From Bacilliculturomica massiliensis (lineage in GTDB: Bacteria > Bacillota > Clostridia > Peptostreptococcales > Anaerovoracaceae), in the NCBI RefSeq assembly GCF_900605495.1, contig NZ_LR027591.1, positions 119,779-183,778 on the forward strand: 64,000 nucleotides of DNA, read 5' to 3'. A program made the translations under genes and the position numbers. The notes beneath the pieces are model-generated. The model was not told where the DNA came from, ran no database searches, and saw only the letters and a list, made by a program, of their open reading frames with translations. Shown piece after piece: positions 33,561-42,866 of the stretch. Position 1 is the first letter of the stretch. Each line of letters begins with the position of its first letter.

Positions 33561-35507
33561 TTATTTTAACGATTGATGTTCCCTGATATATTCGCCAAGC
33601 GCGCGGCACAGTTCCCGGATATCTCGGGAGTAGATATCGCCGATGGTCCCGATGCGGAAGGTAGGCTGATCAGTCAGCTTTCCGGGGTAGATGACGAATC
33701 CCCGGGCCTTCAGCCACTGGTACATACTGTCAAAATCCAGCGGCATCTCCGCCCCCGTTTTCGGATCGCGCACCTTCAGATCAAAAGTCGTAATGATGCA
33801 GGACTGCCAGCCCCGCGGTACGATGGAACGGATGCCCAGCGCCTCCATGCCGCGGACCAGAGCTCTGTGATTTTCCATATAGCGCGCTTTCCGGGCTTCC
33901 TGACCGCCTTCGGCGTCGTATTCCCGCAGCGCCTGTTCCAGAGCGAGGACCACGTTGGTGGGCGACGTAAAGCGGAACTTCCCTCCACCCGGGTACAGCC
34001 CCTGGTACTGGTCGTACAGATCGAGACAGTGAGACCGTGAATTTCCCTTCGCGTTCTCGATCAGCTCCCTGCGCGCGATGACGAAAGCAAGCCCGGGGAG
34101 TCCCTCCAGACATTTATTGGCGCTGGAAGCCAGGCCGTCGATCCCCCAGGCCTTCATATCGATCTCGTAAGCGCCGAAGCTGGACATGGCGTCCACCAGC
34201 ACAGTCTTTCCTCTGGACTTTGCCAGCCTGGCCAGCTTCTCAACGGGATTGATCACACCGCTGGTGGTCTCACTGTGCACAAACATCACGGTGCGGATCT
34301 CTGGATCGTCGTCCAGACGCTGCTCTACGGCGGCGGGGTCGATGGCGTGACACATGTCAAATTCCAGGATCTCAAAGGTCTTCCCCGCCATGCCGGCCTG
34401 ACGCGCCATCCGCTTTCCGTACTCTCCGTTTTCCACGATCAGAAGCTTTTCCCCATCTCTGCAGAAGCTCTGGATCATGGCCTCCACCGCGTAGGAACCG
34501 CTGCCCTGCAGAAGCACCGCGGCATATTCTTCTGTGTTGGCGCTGATTCCGGCGATCCGATCCATGATCCCTCTTGTGATCGCCTTGTATTCCTCGTCCC
34601 AGGTGCAGTGATCCGCAAGCATGGCTTCCTTGACGCTGCGTCTGGTGGTCAGCGGTCCCGGCGTCAGCAGCTTCCGGGGCGCAGACTGCGCTAAACGTCT
34701 CTCGATATCCGCGATCACGCCCTCAAGCCCGCTCATATCCGCAATGATATAGTCGGCGCCGGCCTTATAGAATGTCTTTTTCACACGGCTGATCTCCCCG
34801 TCCAGTTCTTCCGCGGAAAGAGCCCCCGCTTCTTCCATCGTCAGTCCCAGTTCGCTGGAACCCATGACCACGCCTACGGTCCAGACACCGGCGGAAACGC
34901 CCTCGCCGATGTCCGACACGGTGTCTCCCACCTTCACCACCAGCTGCGGATCCGGTACTCCCAGCTGGGTCATGTTCGCCCAGATCATGTAGGGATACGG
35001 TCTCCCCGCCGGTACCTCGTCAGCGCAGACGCAGGTGTCGGGCCGATAACCGGCCGCCGCCACTTTGCCGATGATCCGATCCATCATCGCTCTGGTGTAC
35101 CCTGTTGTGGAGCCCACGCGGATCCCCCGTTCTCTCAGCCGTTCCACCGCCTCGCATACCCCCGGCTTCACGTCAGTATAAGAGAGAATATTGTCCATCA
35201 GCGTCTTTTCAAACACATGATAGATCTCCAGCACATCCTTTTCCTCCGGCTCCCGGCCGTTGATCTGCGCGAAGGCCTCCCTCACCCGGGGCATTTCCGC
35301 GATGGCCCGGGTGTGATCCAGCTTCAGCATCCCCATCGGCTTTCTGGCCTCGGCGCTGGTGATGTGCACGCCCTTTGAAGAAAAGCCGTCCACAAAACCC
35401 GCCAGCGGCGCGAAGCAGCCGTAGTCGATGGTCGTTCCCGCCCAGTCAAAGATCACGGCTTTTATCTTCGGATTATAAATATCATTGTCCATCATTACAT
35501 GTTTCAT
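33561..35507 (-). CDS. phnX/phnW: phosphonatase-transaminase fusion (PhnX-PhnW)
   Basis: 648 residues holding both enzymes of 2-aminoethylphosphonate degradation. Residues 1-275 are phosphonoacetaldehyde hydrolase: FDWAGTT nucleophile motif at 20-26, the Schiff-base lysine K62 in MGMLKLDH, and KVGDTVSDIGEG. Residues 285-648 are 2-aminoethylphosphonate:pyruvate transaminase, with PLP lysine about K465 in SSANKCLEGLPG and substrate-loop features such as QGSGSYAVEAM. The product of the second half is the substrate of the first half, so fusion would channel the reactive aldehyde. It ends the phnS-T-UV transport operon. GGGGAGACGACGA precedes the ATG. Confidence 0.95.
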   Translation of the reverse strand: MKHVMMDNDIYNPKIKAVIFDWAGTTIDYGCFAPLAGFVDGFSSKGVHITSAEARKPMGMLKLDHTRAIAEMPRVREAFAQINGREPEEKDVLEIYHVFEKTLMDNILSYTDVKPGVCEAVERLRERGIRVGSTTGYTRAMMDRIIGKVAAAGYRPDTCVCADEVPAGRPYPYMIWANMTQLGVPDPQLVVKVGDTVSDIGEGVSAGVWTVGVVMGSSELGLTMEEAGALSAEELDGEISRVKKTFYKAGADYIIADMSGLEGVIADIERRLAQSAPRKLLTPGPLTTRRSVKEAMLADHCTWDEEYKAITRGIMDRIAGISANTEEYAAVLLQGSGSYAVEAMIQSFCRDGEKLLIVENGEYGKRMARQAGMAGKTFEILEFDMCHAIDPAAVEQRLDDDPEIRTVMFVHSETTSGVINPVEKLARLAKSRGKTVLVDAMSSFGAYEIDMKAWGIDGLASSANKCLEGLPGLAFVIARRELIENAKGNSRSHCLDLYDQYQGLYPGGGKFRFTSPTNVVLALEQALREYDAEGGQEARKARYMENHRALVRGMEALGIRSIVPRGWQSCIITTFDLKVRDPKTGAEMPLDFDSMYQWLKARGFVIYPGKLTDQPTFRIGTIGDIYSRDIRELCRALGEYIREHQSLK

Positions 35508-35625
35508 TCGTCGTCTCCCCTATGATATGTGATATCTGTCATTGTTTCATTTTCCTGCAGGCGCGGCTCCCTCCGGCCTTCCGCCGTACCCAGTCTGCAA
35601 CCCCGATCCACGGGTCACCTACAGG

Positions 35626-37458
35626 TCATCCACGGGTCATCCACGCGTCGGTCCTGCGGCCCACTCTTCTGCTCACGAACTCGTAGATCAGGCGCACCGC
35701 GATGTTTACGGCCAAAATGACCATGCAGAGGGCCGCCGCCTCCGCGTCGTCCCCCGCGCCCTTCACGTTCAGCACCACTACGCTGGCCAGCTTGGTAATG
35801 GGCGTGTAGAGAAAGATCACGGCGGAAACAGTGATCATGGAATTGACGAAGAAATACACCATCATTTCCAGGATCGCGCCGAAGGACATGGGAACCGTGA
35901 TGCGAAACAGCGTCTTGTAGAAAGGCACCGACAAGGAGTCGGATACCGTCTCAAACTCCTTGTCCAGCCGCTTCAGCGACGTGGACGCCGTCACAAAAGG
36001 CACTGAAAAATAATGGACGATGTTCACGAGAATGAGGATCATCGTCGTGCCGTACAGAAAGTTGAACCCATTTACCAGGGACAGGCCGCTTCCCGGTATG
36101 GGGAAGGTCCTGGGGTTGAAAAACAAAATATAAGCCAGACCGACCACTGTTCCGGGCACGGCGTTAGGCGTAATGGAGAACAGGTAAAGCAGTCTCCTGA
36201 GTCCGTAAAACACCGACAGCTTCTCGATCAGATACGCCGTCAGAAATGCAGCAGCCGTACCGATTACCGCCGTGGCCAGCGATACCCGCAGGGACTGGTA
36301 GATGGATTCCACCCCTCCCCCGGCGCCCACCGTCGAGAAGTCGTAGTGAGCCAGCGTCAGCTCCATATTGTAAGGCCAGGAAGTGACGAGAGATCCGTAC
36401 AGCGACACGGCGAAAAAGGCCACGAGGAACAGGGACACAGCGCCGCAGAAAAACGTGGCCGCCGCGTCGGCGCCGCGGCTGGGCTTGATCCGGTAAGGAA
36501 CCGACTTGGACGAAATGGCGCTTCCCTGCCTGACGCTGGTGATCCTGTCCACCGCAAAGGAGATCACCGTGGGGATCATCATGAAGATGCCCACTACGGC
36601 TCCCATGTTGAAATTCTGCTGACCGATGACCTGCTTGTAGATGTCAGTGGCCAGCACGTTGTAATTCCCTCCCACAACGCTGGGCGCGCCGAAATCCGTA
36701 AAACTGTATGTAAAGCAGACGAACAGCGCGTTGATCAGCCCGTATTTCACACCGGGCAGCGTGATGGTCAGCATCTTGCGCAGCGGACTTGTTCCCATGA
36801 CGTCCGCCGCTTCAAACAGACGGTTGTCTGCGGCGGAAAAGGCCACCGTCAGGATCATCAGCGCCACGGGGAAACCGTAGATGGCCTCCGAAATCACGAT
36901 CCCAACCGGTCCGTAGAGCGGAAGCGCCAGCCCTGCCTGGGTCACAAGTCCCTTGTTTCCGAACAGATAGATCAGCGACATGCCAAGCAGCATGGTGGGG
37001 GCGAACATGGGAAGCATGGCGATGAATCGGAATACGGGCTTGAAGGGCACCGCTCTTCTCGTCATGGCATAGGCAAAGAAGAACGCCGCGGTCACGGAAA
37101 TGACTGTGGACGTAACGGCGATAAACAGCGTGTTGGTGAGAGATATCACCATGTTCGGCGAACTCAGATACGTGGCGAACTGTGTCAGCCCCACGAAAGC
37201 TCCCGACTTATCCTGAAACGCTTTGATGAACAACATGAGCAGCGGCCCCGCGAGAAACACCAGAAAACCGAACAGCACGCACAGGATCAGCACCAGCTTG
37301 ACCGCATCCTGACCGGTGTAGCACCGAAGCCGGTCAAATCGGCCGGAGACGGCTCGATCCCGGGCTCCGCCGGGAAGGCCGGAACCGGCGCACGCCGGAG
37401 AGACCGGCGTCCCCGGATCCGACGCCGCGCCTGCCGTTTCCAATAAACTTCCTTCCAT
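35626..37458 (-). CDS. 2-aminoethylphosphonate ABC transporter, fused permease
   Basis: 610 residues with two successive binding-protein-dependent permease domains (about 55-310 and 340-605), so one chain gives the whole membrane pore. The conserved EAA-type loops are near PLRKMLTITLPGVKYGLI and PFYKTLFRITVPMSFGAI. The first 50 residues are low-complexity and absent from typical homologues. It starts one base after the ATPase stop and precedes the phosphonatase fusion. The family is the Fe3+/putrescine/2-AEP type (PhnUV-like); specificity is inferred from the gene context. Confidence 0.88.
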   Translation of the reverse strand: MEGSLLETAGAASDPGTPVSPACAGSGLPGGARDRAVSGRFDRLRCYTGQDAVKLVLILCVLFGFLVFLAGPLLMLFIKAFQDKSGAFVGLTQFATYLSSPNMVISLTNTLFIAVTSTVISVTAAFFFAYAMTRRAVPFKPVFRFIAMLPMFAPTMLLGMSLIYLFGNKGLVTQAGLALPLYGPVGIVISEAIYGFPVALMILTVAFSAADNRLFEAADVMGTSPLRKMLTITLPGVKYGLINALFVCFTYSFTDFGAPSVVGGNYNVLATDIYKQVIGQQNFNMGAVVGIFMMIPTVISFAVDRITSVRQGSAISSKSVPYRIKPSRGADAAATFFCGAVSLFLVAFFAVSLYGSLVTSWPYNMELTLAHYDFSTVGAGGGVESIYQSLRVSLATAVIGTAAAFLTAYLIEKLSVFYGLRRLLYLFSITPNAVPGTVVGLAYILFFNPRTFPIPGSGLSLVNGFNFLYGTTMILILVNIVHYFSVPFVTASTSLKRLDKEFETVSDSLSVPFYKTLFRITVPMSFGAILEMMVYFFVNSMITVSAVIFLYTPITKLASVVVLNVKGAGDDAEAAALCMVILAVNIAVRLIYEFVSRRVGRRTDAWMTRG

Positions 37459-37459
37459 C

Positions 37460-38470
37460 CTACGCCCCCTGTTCCGCGAAGTGCAGCACCTGCTGGGAAG
37501 GCAGATTCAGATATACGACGCCTCCCACCTTCAGATCCAGCTGCTTCACCTCGCTGTAGGGCAGATCCACCATCAGCTCGTCGTTCCTCTGCATCCCGGT
37601 GAGACGGGCGGTGAGACGGCAGAAACTTCCGCGGAATTCCATGGTCTCCAGCTCCGCGCAGAGACTTCCCTCCTCCGGCTCCGTCCCCATGCGGATATTT
37701 TCGGGACGCACGGCGGAAAGACGGCCTCCCTTGTCAAAATCGGGATAGAAGTTGATGGCTCCGATGAAATCCGCCACGAATCTGCTTTCCGGGCGCTCGT
37801 AAATCTGCTGAGGCGTTCCGGACTGCATGATCATCGCCCTGTTCATGACGATGATCCTGTCCGCCATGGTCAGCGCTTCATCCTGATCGTGGGTCACCAT
37901 GATGGTGGTAAGCTCCAGTTCTCTCTGGATCCGGCAGATCTCCCGGCGCAGCTTGATGCGGACCTTGGCGTCCAGAGCGGAGAGCGGCTCGTCCAGAAGC
38001 AGAAAACTGGGATTAGTGGCCAGCGCTCTGGCCAGCGCCACTCTCTGCTGCTCTCCGCCGGACAGCTGAGCCGGGTAACGATCCCGGGCCTCAGTCAGCC
38101 CCACCATGGCGAAATAACGATTTACCACCTCGTTGACGGTCTTATTGGCAAGCTTCTGGTTTCTCAGACCGTAAGCTACATTTTCAAAAGCAGTGAGATT
38201 CGGAAACAGGGCGTAAGACTGAAACATGATTCCGAAATTTCGTTTTGACGCGGGCAGAAACGTCGCGTCCTTTCCTTTTAAATAAATCTTCCCCTCTGTG
38301 GGCATATCCAGCCCCGCGATAAGACGCAGCAGCGTGGATTTTCCACAGCCAGAGGGGCCCAACAGACAGACGAACTCGCCTTCTTTGATATCCAGATCGA
38401 TATTGTTCAGTACGGTGTTTTGTCCGTAGCGCTTGAACACGCCTTCTACACGGATCGCACTTTCTGTCAT
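37460..38470 (-). CDS. 2-aminoethylphosphonate ABC transporter ATPase (PhnT-like)
   Basis: 336 residues. Walker A GPSGCGKST, signature LSGGEQQRVALARAL, Walker B LLLDEPLSALD, and a C-terminal TOBE-like domain (AVRPENIRMG) place it in the spermidine/iron/AEP importer group. I start at 38470 because GAAGAGGAGGATCAAATCC lies upstream; the frame continues further but without conservation. It follows phnS by 148 bases and precedes the permease by one base. Confidence 0.92.
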   Translation of the reverse strand: MTESAIRVEGVFKRYGQNTVLNNIDLDIKEGEFVCLLGPSGCGKSTLLRLIAGLDMPTEGKIYLKGKDATFLPASKRNFGIMFQSYALFPNLTAFENVAYGLRNQKLANKTVNEVVNRYFAMVGLTEARDRYPAQLSGGEQQRVALARALATNPSFLLLDEPLSALDAKVRIKLRREICRIQRELELTTIMVTHDQDEALTMADRIIVMNRAMIMQSGTPQQIYERPESRFVADFIGAINFYPDFDKGGRLSAVRPENIRMGTEPEEGSLCAELETMEFRGSFCRLTARLTGMQRNDELMVDLPYSEVKQLDLKVGGVVYLNLPSQQVLHFAEQGA

Positions 38471-38618
38471 GGATTTGATCCTCCTCTTCTTTCTAAAACA
38501 GGGCATTTCCCGCATGAGCGGAAAATGTCCTGCTGCTGTCGTTTCCGGTCCGCGGCCGATAGCCGGCACAGGGCGCCGAAGCGTCCTGGCCCGGTCCGCC
38601 GGGTTCAGATACGCCGTA

Positions 38619-39695
38619 CTATTCCGCCGCGCTTTTTCCGTCGTAGCGATTGGTCCATTCGGTGAGAATGCGGTCGCGGTTTTCCGCGCACCATTTCAGA
38701 TCTACGTTCTTGATCAGCTGATCCACCGGATTCTTTTCGTAGCCCTCCGGGATGGAGTCTCCGATCCCCGTGGCCACGATGGGATAGTTGGTGGCGTACT
38801 GAGCCATGCGGTCGTCCTCGATGGCCCAGCTGAGGAAGGTTTTCGCGATCTCCTTCTCGCCCTCGGGCTTCTTGATCAGGCAGTTGGCCTCCACGTCCCA
38901 GCCGGAACCTTCTTTCGGAAATACCACGACGCCGTTGTCGCCCATCTCCTGTGCGGATTTGATGCAGCGATAACCGAAGCTGACTCCGATGCCGTATTCT
39001 CCTGTGGCCGTATTCTTCGCCGGGGCGCTTCCGGAGTGCAGGTAAACAGCCACGTTCTCGTGAAGTTTATCCAGATACTCCCATCCCTTCTCTTCGCCGT
39101 ACAGCGTCAGAACCCCGTTCACCGTCAGCGTCCCCGTTCCCGATGAGGCGGGATTTGACATGGCGATCAATCCCTTGTACTGGGGATCCAGCAGATCTTC
39201 GTAACTCTCCGGTATCTTCGTCACATTGTGGCTGGCCAGCACCTCTTTATTTACAAGAAACGCCGTTTCCCAGGCATCGATGCCGACCCATTTCGGCGGA
39301 TTCTCTGTATCTTTGAATTCCGGCAGAATGCGGTCCACACCCTCCGGAGCGTAGGGCTGCAGCATCCCTTCGCCGTCCAGTACAAGAAGACTGGCAGCGG
39401 ACAGACCCCATACCACGTCGGCCTGGGGGTTGTCTTTTTCCGCCAGCAGCTTCGCCGTGATGATGCCCGTGGAATCTCTGGTGATATTCACCGTCACGTC
39501 CGGATACTTCTCTTTAAAATCGGCCAGATACTCGGAAACCTGCTCGTCTTCCAGTGCCGTGTAGATATTCAGCGTCTTCTCGTCCAGCGCCGCCGAGCCG
39601 CCGCCGTATTCGTCTCCCTCGCCGCTTGTCACGCAGCCCGTGAGCATTCCAAAGCACATTGCAAGGGCCAGGCCCGCCAACAAAATTCGTTTCAT
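38619..39695 (-). CDS. 2-aminoethylphosphonate binding lipoprotein (PhnS-like)
   Basis: 358 residues. The signal peptide ends in a lipobox with the cysteine in MLTGCVTS (about 20). The body is an extracellular solute-binding protein of the iron/2-AEP type (LNIYTALEDEQVSEYLADFKE, TRDSTGIITAKLLAEKDNPQADV). It delivers ligand to the ATPase/permease encoded downstream. The start at 39695 follows AAAGGAGAACCTATT. Four 11-bp-spaced PhoP-like repeats lie 63-101 bases upstream, so it should be induced by phosphate limitation. Confidence 0.9.
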   Translation of the reverse strand: MKRILLAGLALAMCFGMLTGCVTSGEGDEYGGGSAALDEKTLNIYTALEDEQVSEYLADFKEKYPDVTVNITRDSTGIITAKLLAEKDNPQADVVWGLSAASLLVLDGEGMLQPYAPEGVDRILPEFKDTENPPKWVGIDAWETAFLVNKEVLASHNVTKIPESYEDLLDPQYKGLIAMSNPASSGTGTLTVNGVLTLYGEEKGWEYLDKLHENVAVYLHSGSAPAKNTATGEYGIGVSFGYRCIKSAQEMGDNGVVVFPKEGSGWDVEANCLIKKPEGEKEIAKTFLSWAIEDDRMAQYATNYPIVATGIGDSIPEGYEKNPVDQLIKNVDLKWCAENRDRILTEWTNRYDGKSAAE

Positions 39696-39757
39696 AATAG
39701 GTTCTCCTTTTAACATTGAGTTTCACGTCTGTAACGAGGTCCATTCTATGCTTCCTT

Positions 39758-39796
39758 TGTTAAAGACATATAAACGGCAGGTTAAAACGGTTTTAA
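39758..39796 (-). promoter_or_regulatory. candidate Pho box upstream of phnS
   Basis: On the minus strand four hexamers repeat every 11 bases: TTAAAA (39796-39791), TTAACC (39785-39780), TTTATA (39774-39769) and TTAACA (39763-39758), each followed by 5 bases. This matches PhoP binding sites of Firmicutes (TTWACA-N5 repeats). The first repeat overlaps the PhnPP stop codon. Confidence 0.7.
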
Positions 39797-40770
39797 TCCT
39801 TTATTAATACCAGCCCCGGCAGCGGACAATCCTCCGGCGCCAGAACACTTCCCAGCGGCTGTCCCTTGGCCTCATAGATCCCATGAAAATCGCTGCCGCC
39901 CGTGCAGAAGAGACCGTTGTCCGCGGCCAGCCGCGAGATCAGCTCCCGGTGCTTCTGTGTGTTCGCCGGATGATTCCGCTCGATGCCGCTCAGGCCCACG
40001 CGGACCAGTTCCGGGATAAGATCGAAATTCTGCTGCTGCCCGGGGTGGGCAAGCACCGCGTAGCCCCCCGCCTCTGCCACAGCCCGCACCGCTTCCACGG
40101 CCTCCGCGTATTCGATATCGAAATCACAGGGCCCTCCGTTTTTAAACACCGTTCTGTAAACATCCCCGAATACGGCGGGACTTTGCCCCGTATCATAGAG
40201 ATATTTCAATATATGTTGTTTATAGAAGGTCCCTCCTGCGGCGTAGGGAGCCACGGCCTCCTCCGATATGCAATACCCCAGATCCCTGAGAATGCCGATC
40301 TGCTTCAGGCAGTTTTCGTGCCTGCGTCTCAAAATCGGAGCGCAGACCGCTTCGATGGGCTCCGGCCGTTTATAATCATATCCCAGTATGTGCACCTTGC
40401 GTCCTGTGGTCCGGTCCGAGGCGGAGATCTCCACCCCCGGGATCACCGCCACGCCGGTCTCCGCCCCCAGCCGCTGTGCCTCCCCAGCGTAACGGGTACA
40501 GTCGTGATCCGTGAAGGCCAGGTGCGTAAGGCCCAGCCCCGCAGCTCTTGCCAAAATTCCTCGAAGGTCCTCGCTGCCGTCGGAGCAGGTGGAATGTACG
40601 TGCAGATCCGCTCTCACCGCTTTCTCTGCGCTCCCGCCGTCTCTGTTCCCTGCTCCATTCCGCTCTCCATTCCTCACTTTGATCCCCTTTCCGGCCCCTG
40701 GTCTGGCCCTCTCCCCGTTTCCTGTTCCGGTTCTTTCTCTGCACATCTCTCCCTTTGTCCGATGGTCCAT
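39793..40770 (-). CDS. phnPP: PHP-family cyclic phosphodiesterase of the C-P lyase pathway (PhnPP)
   Basis: 325 residues. A PHP metal-binding domain begins with RADLHVHSTCSDG (about residue 54) and continues with FTDHDC, GVEIS, AHPGQ and SDFHG, which supply the metal ligands. In Eggerthella lenta a PHP protein of this context hydrolyses phosphoribosyl 1,2-cyclic phosphate, the last C-P lyase product, and replaces PhnP (EC 3.1.4.57). It follows phnL by 7 bases; no phnP or phnN is in the window. The first 48 residues are low-complexity (repeats such as GNGERARPGAG) and probably not part of the fold. Assignment rests on family and operon. Confidence 0.8.
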   Translation of the reverse strand: MDHRTKGEMCRERTGTGNGERARPGAGKGIKVRNGERNGAGNRDGGSAEKAVRADLHVHSTCSDGSEDLRGILARAAGLGLTHLAFTDHDCTRYAGEAQRLGAETGVAVIPGVEISASDRTTGRKVHILGYDYKRPEPIEAVCAPILRRRHENCLKQIGILRDLGYCISEEAVAPYAAGGTFYKQHILKYLYDTGQSPAVFGDVYRTVFKNGGPCDFDIEYAEAVEAVRAVAEAGGYAVLAHPGQQQNFDLIPELVRVGLSGIERNHPANTQKHRELISRLAADNGLFCTGGSDFHGIYEAKGQPLGSVLAPEDCPLPGLVLIKD

Positions 40771-40777
40771 TCATCCC

Positions 40778-41497
40778 TCATTTTACAGCGCGCTCTTCCC
40801 GATCTGCAAAGCTGCCCCGGGACAGGTTAAAGACCTGATCGCACAGCCCGTCCATAAAAGCCAGATCGTGGAAGATCCCCAGCATGGAAGTGCCCTGAGC
40901 CTTCAAACGGATGAGCAGGTCCCGCACCAGCAGCTTTGTGTCCGGATCCAGACTGGCCGTGGGTTCGTCCAGCAGAAGTAATCTGGGCGCTTTCACCATA
41001 GCCTGGGCCAGATTCAGCCGCAGCTTCTCGCCCCCGGAAAAAGTGACGGGATAAAGGGCCCACAGATCCTCGCGCAGCCTGAAATACCGCAGCATCTCCG
41101 CGGCTCGCTCTTCCGCCTCATCCTGTGGAAATCCCGCGTCCAGCGCCGCGTCTGTCACGTACTGAAACGCCGTCGTCCGGGGCAGTGTGGACAAAAACTG
41201 CGACACATAGCCGATCTCCGCCCTGCGCAGATAGATGATCTGGCGCTCCGCCGCGGCAACCAGATCCAGAGGGCCGTAGGCCAGAGAATCATAGACCACA
41301 CGCCCCCCGGTGGCCAGATATGTGCGGTAGATACAGCGCAGCACCGTTGATTTTCCGGCCCCGGAGGTTCCGACGATGCCGATGAATCCGCCTTTCTGAA
41401 GGGATAAGGAGATATTCCTGCAGCTGCTGATCTTTTTCTTCTGCTCATGCAGATAAAACTCTTTGGAAAGATCTTCGATCATCAATATCGGTCTCAT
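40778..41497 (-). CDS. phnL: C-P lyase ATP-binding protein PhnL
   Basis: 239 residues of ABC ATPase. Walker A GTSGAGKST, signature FSGGEKLRLNLAQA and Walker B LLLDEPTASLD are intact. PhnL, with PhnK, is part of the C-P lyase system rather than a transporter. PhnG-I form the core complex, and the MEDLSKEFYLHEQ start is typical of PhnL. The start at 41497 overlaps the phnM stop (ATGA); longer frames are not conserved. Confidence 0.95.
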   Translation of the reverse strand: MRPILMIEDLSKEFYLHEQKKKISSCRNISLSLQKGGFIGIVGTSGAGKSTVLRCIYRTYLATGGRVVYDSLAYGPLDLVAAAERQIIYLRRAEIGYVSQFLSTLPRTTAFQYVTDAALDAGFPQDEAEERAAEMLRYFRLREDLWALYPVTFSGGEKLRLNLAQAMVKAPRLLLLDEPTASLDPDTKLLVRDLLIRLKAQGTSMLGIFHDLAFMDGLCDQVFNLSRGSFADREERAVK

Positions 41498-42843
41498 CCT
41501 GTCACATCCCCTTTCTCCCGGACCCGGTCTTCCCCTGCTTCGTCCTGCCCGCCGGGCCCGGTGCATAGGCCGCCGTAGTTCAGCTCCATGGCCGCTCTGC
41601 CGGACACCCAGGTCTGAAGCAGACGGGGACGGCTGTACCCCTCCGCCTCGACGATGAGGAAATCCGCCTGTTTCCCTTTCTCCAGGCTTCCCGTCTCCCG
41701 GGAGAGCCCCGCAGCTCTGGCCGGATTCAGTGAGACGAACCGGCAGGCTTGATACAGCGGCACAACTTGTTTTTCCGCCAGGCAGAATACTGCCCGCAGC
41801 AGCGCCTGGGGATAGTAATCACTGCACAGAATGTCGGCGCAGCCCCGGCGGATGGCCTCCTCCGCCGACAGATTGCCCGAGTGACTTCCGCCCAGCAAAA
41901 TATTAGGCGCTCCCAGAAGAATTGCGATCCCGCGTTCCCGGGCGGCTCCGGCCACTTCCATGCTGATGGGAAATTCGCTGACAGATACGCCCAGCCTTTC
42001 ATTCTCCGCCACCCGCTCCAGCGAGTCGTCATCGTGGCTGGACAGGGGAATGCCCAGCTGGTGAGCAAGCTCTGCCAGACAGAACAGCTTTTCCCCGGTC
42101 AGCATGGGCTTTTCCGTCTCCCGCTTCACCAACTCCGCAAATTCCCCGTCGGTCAGATCCTTCCCTGCAGAAGGGAGGTGGCGGCGATACACATTCAGAT
42201 CCCGGTACTGCCCCTGTCCCGGCCGATGGTCCATGAGAGACAGCATCTGTACCCTGCCCTGCCGCATAAGTTCCGTCACCAGGCCGTAACACTCCAGATT
42301 GTCCATCTCATAGCGCAGGTGATAGCGATTGCGGATCAGTCCCGGTTTCTTCCGCATGGCGTCTATAAGATCCGCCAGTTCCCGTACCCGCGGAGCCGTG
42401 CGGATCTCCCTGGCGTCCCAGCTCCCCTCTCGAAACATAGACACAGAATGAAAGATCGTAGTGATCCCGCAGGCCGCCAGCTGCTTTTCCGCCTCCCAAA
42501 GCCCCGTTTCAAAATCCATCATGGCAGTGGATCTGGGCTGAAGCAGCCCTTCGATCATATCGGAATGAATATCGATGAAGCCGGGAAGCAGGTAAGCTCC
42601 CCTGACGTCCACCACTGTCTCACACGAAGTCCTTTCATCAGCAGGGCGCCCATCTGCGATCATCCTGCCGGCGGACCGGCTCTCCGCGAAGTTCCGCCTC
42701 TCTCCCCGCTGGCCGCAGGTGCTGGCCGCCGGGCTTTTGCCCCGCCAGATCCTTTCTATGTAACCGTCCGCCACCGTCATGCAGTGATCTTCCAGAACCT
42801 GATCCGGCGTGACGATGCGGGCGTTGATAAATGTCGTCTTCAT
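41494..42843 (-). CDS. phnM: C-P lyase pathway diphosphatase PhnM
   Basis: Amidohydrolase-fold enzyme of 449 residues that removes pyrophosphate from the 5-triphosphate ribose phosphonate intermediate. Metal-site motifs are PGFIDIHSDMIEG, HSVSMF, MDHRPGQGQY, SSHDDDS and CSDYYP. Compared with the usual start, about 35 residues (36-75, rich in Arg, Ser and Ala) are inserted between the first beta-strands and the conserved DVRGAYLLPGFIDIH region, close to the low-complexity insertions seen in neighbouring genes. AAGGAG precedes the ATG. It overlaps phnL by 4 bases. Confidence 0.94.
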   Translation of the reverse strand: MKTTFINARIVTPDQVLEDHCMTVADGYIERIWRGKSPAASTCGQRGERRNFAESRSAGRMIADGRPADERTSCETVVDVRGAYLLPGFIDIHSDMIEGLLQPRSTAMMDFETGLWEAEKQLAACGITTIFHSVSMFREGSWDAREIRTAPRVRELADLIDAMRKKPGLIRNRYHLRYEMDNLECYGLVTELMRQGRVQMLSLMDHRPGQGQYRDLNVYRRHLPSAGKDLTDGEFAELVKRETEKPMLTGEKLFCLAELAHQLGIPLSSHDDDSLERVAENERLGVSVSEFPISMEVAGAARERGIAILLGAPNILLGGSHSGNLSAEEAIRRGCADILCSDYYPQALLRAVFCLAEKQVVPLYQACRFVSLNPARAAGLSRETGSLEKGKQADFLIVEAEGYSRPRLLQTWVSGRAAMELNYGGLCTGPGGQDEAGEDRVREKGDVTG

Positions 42844-42866
42844 ATATGAATTGTTCTCCTTGTCGT

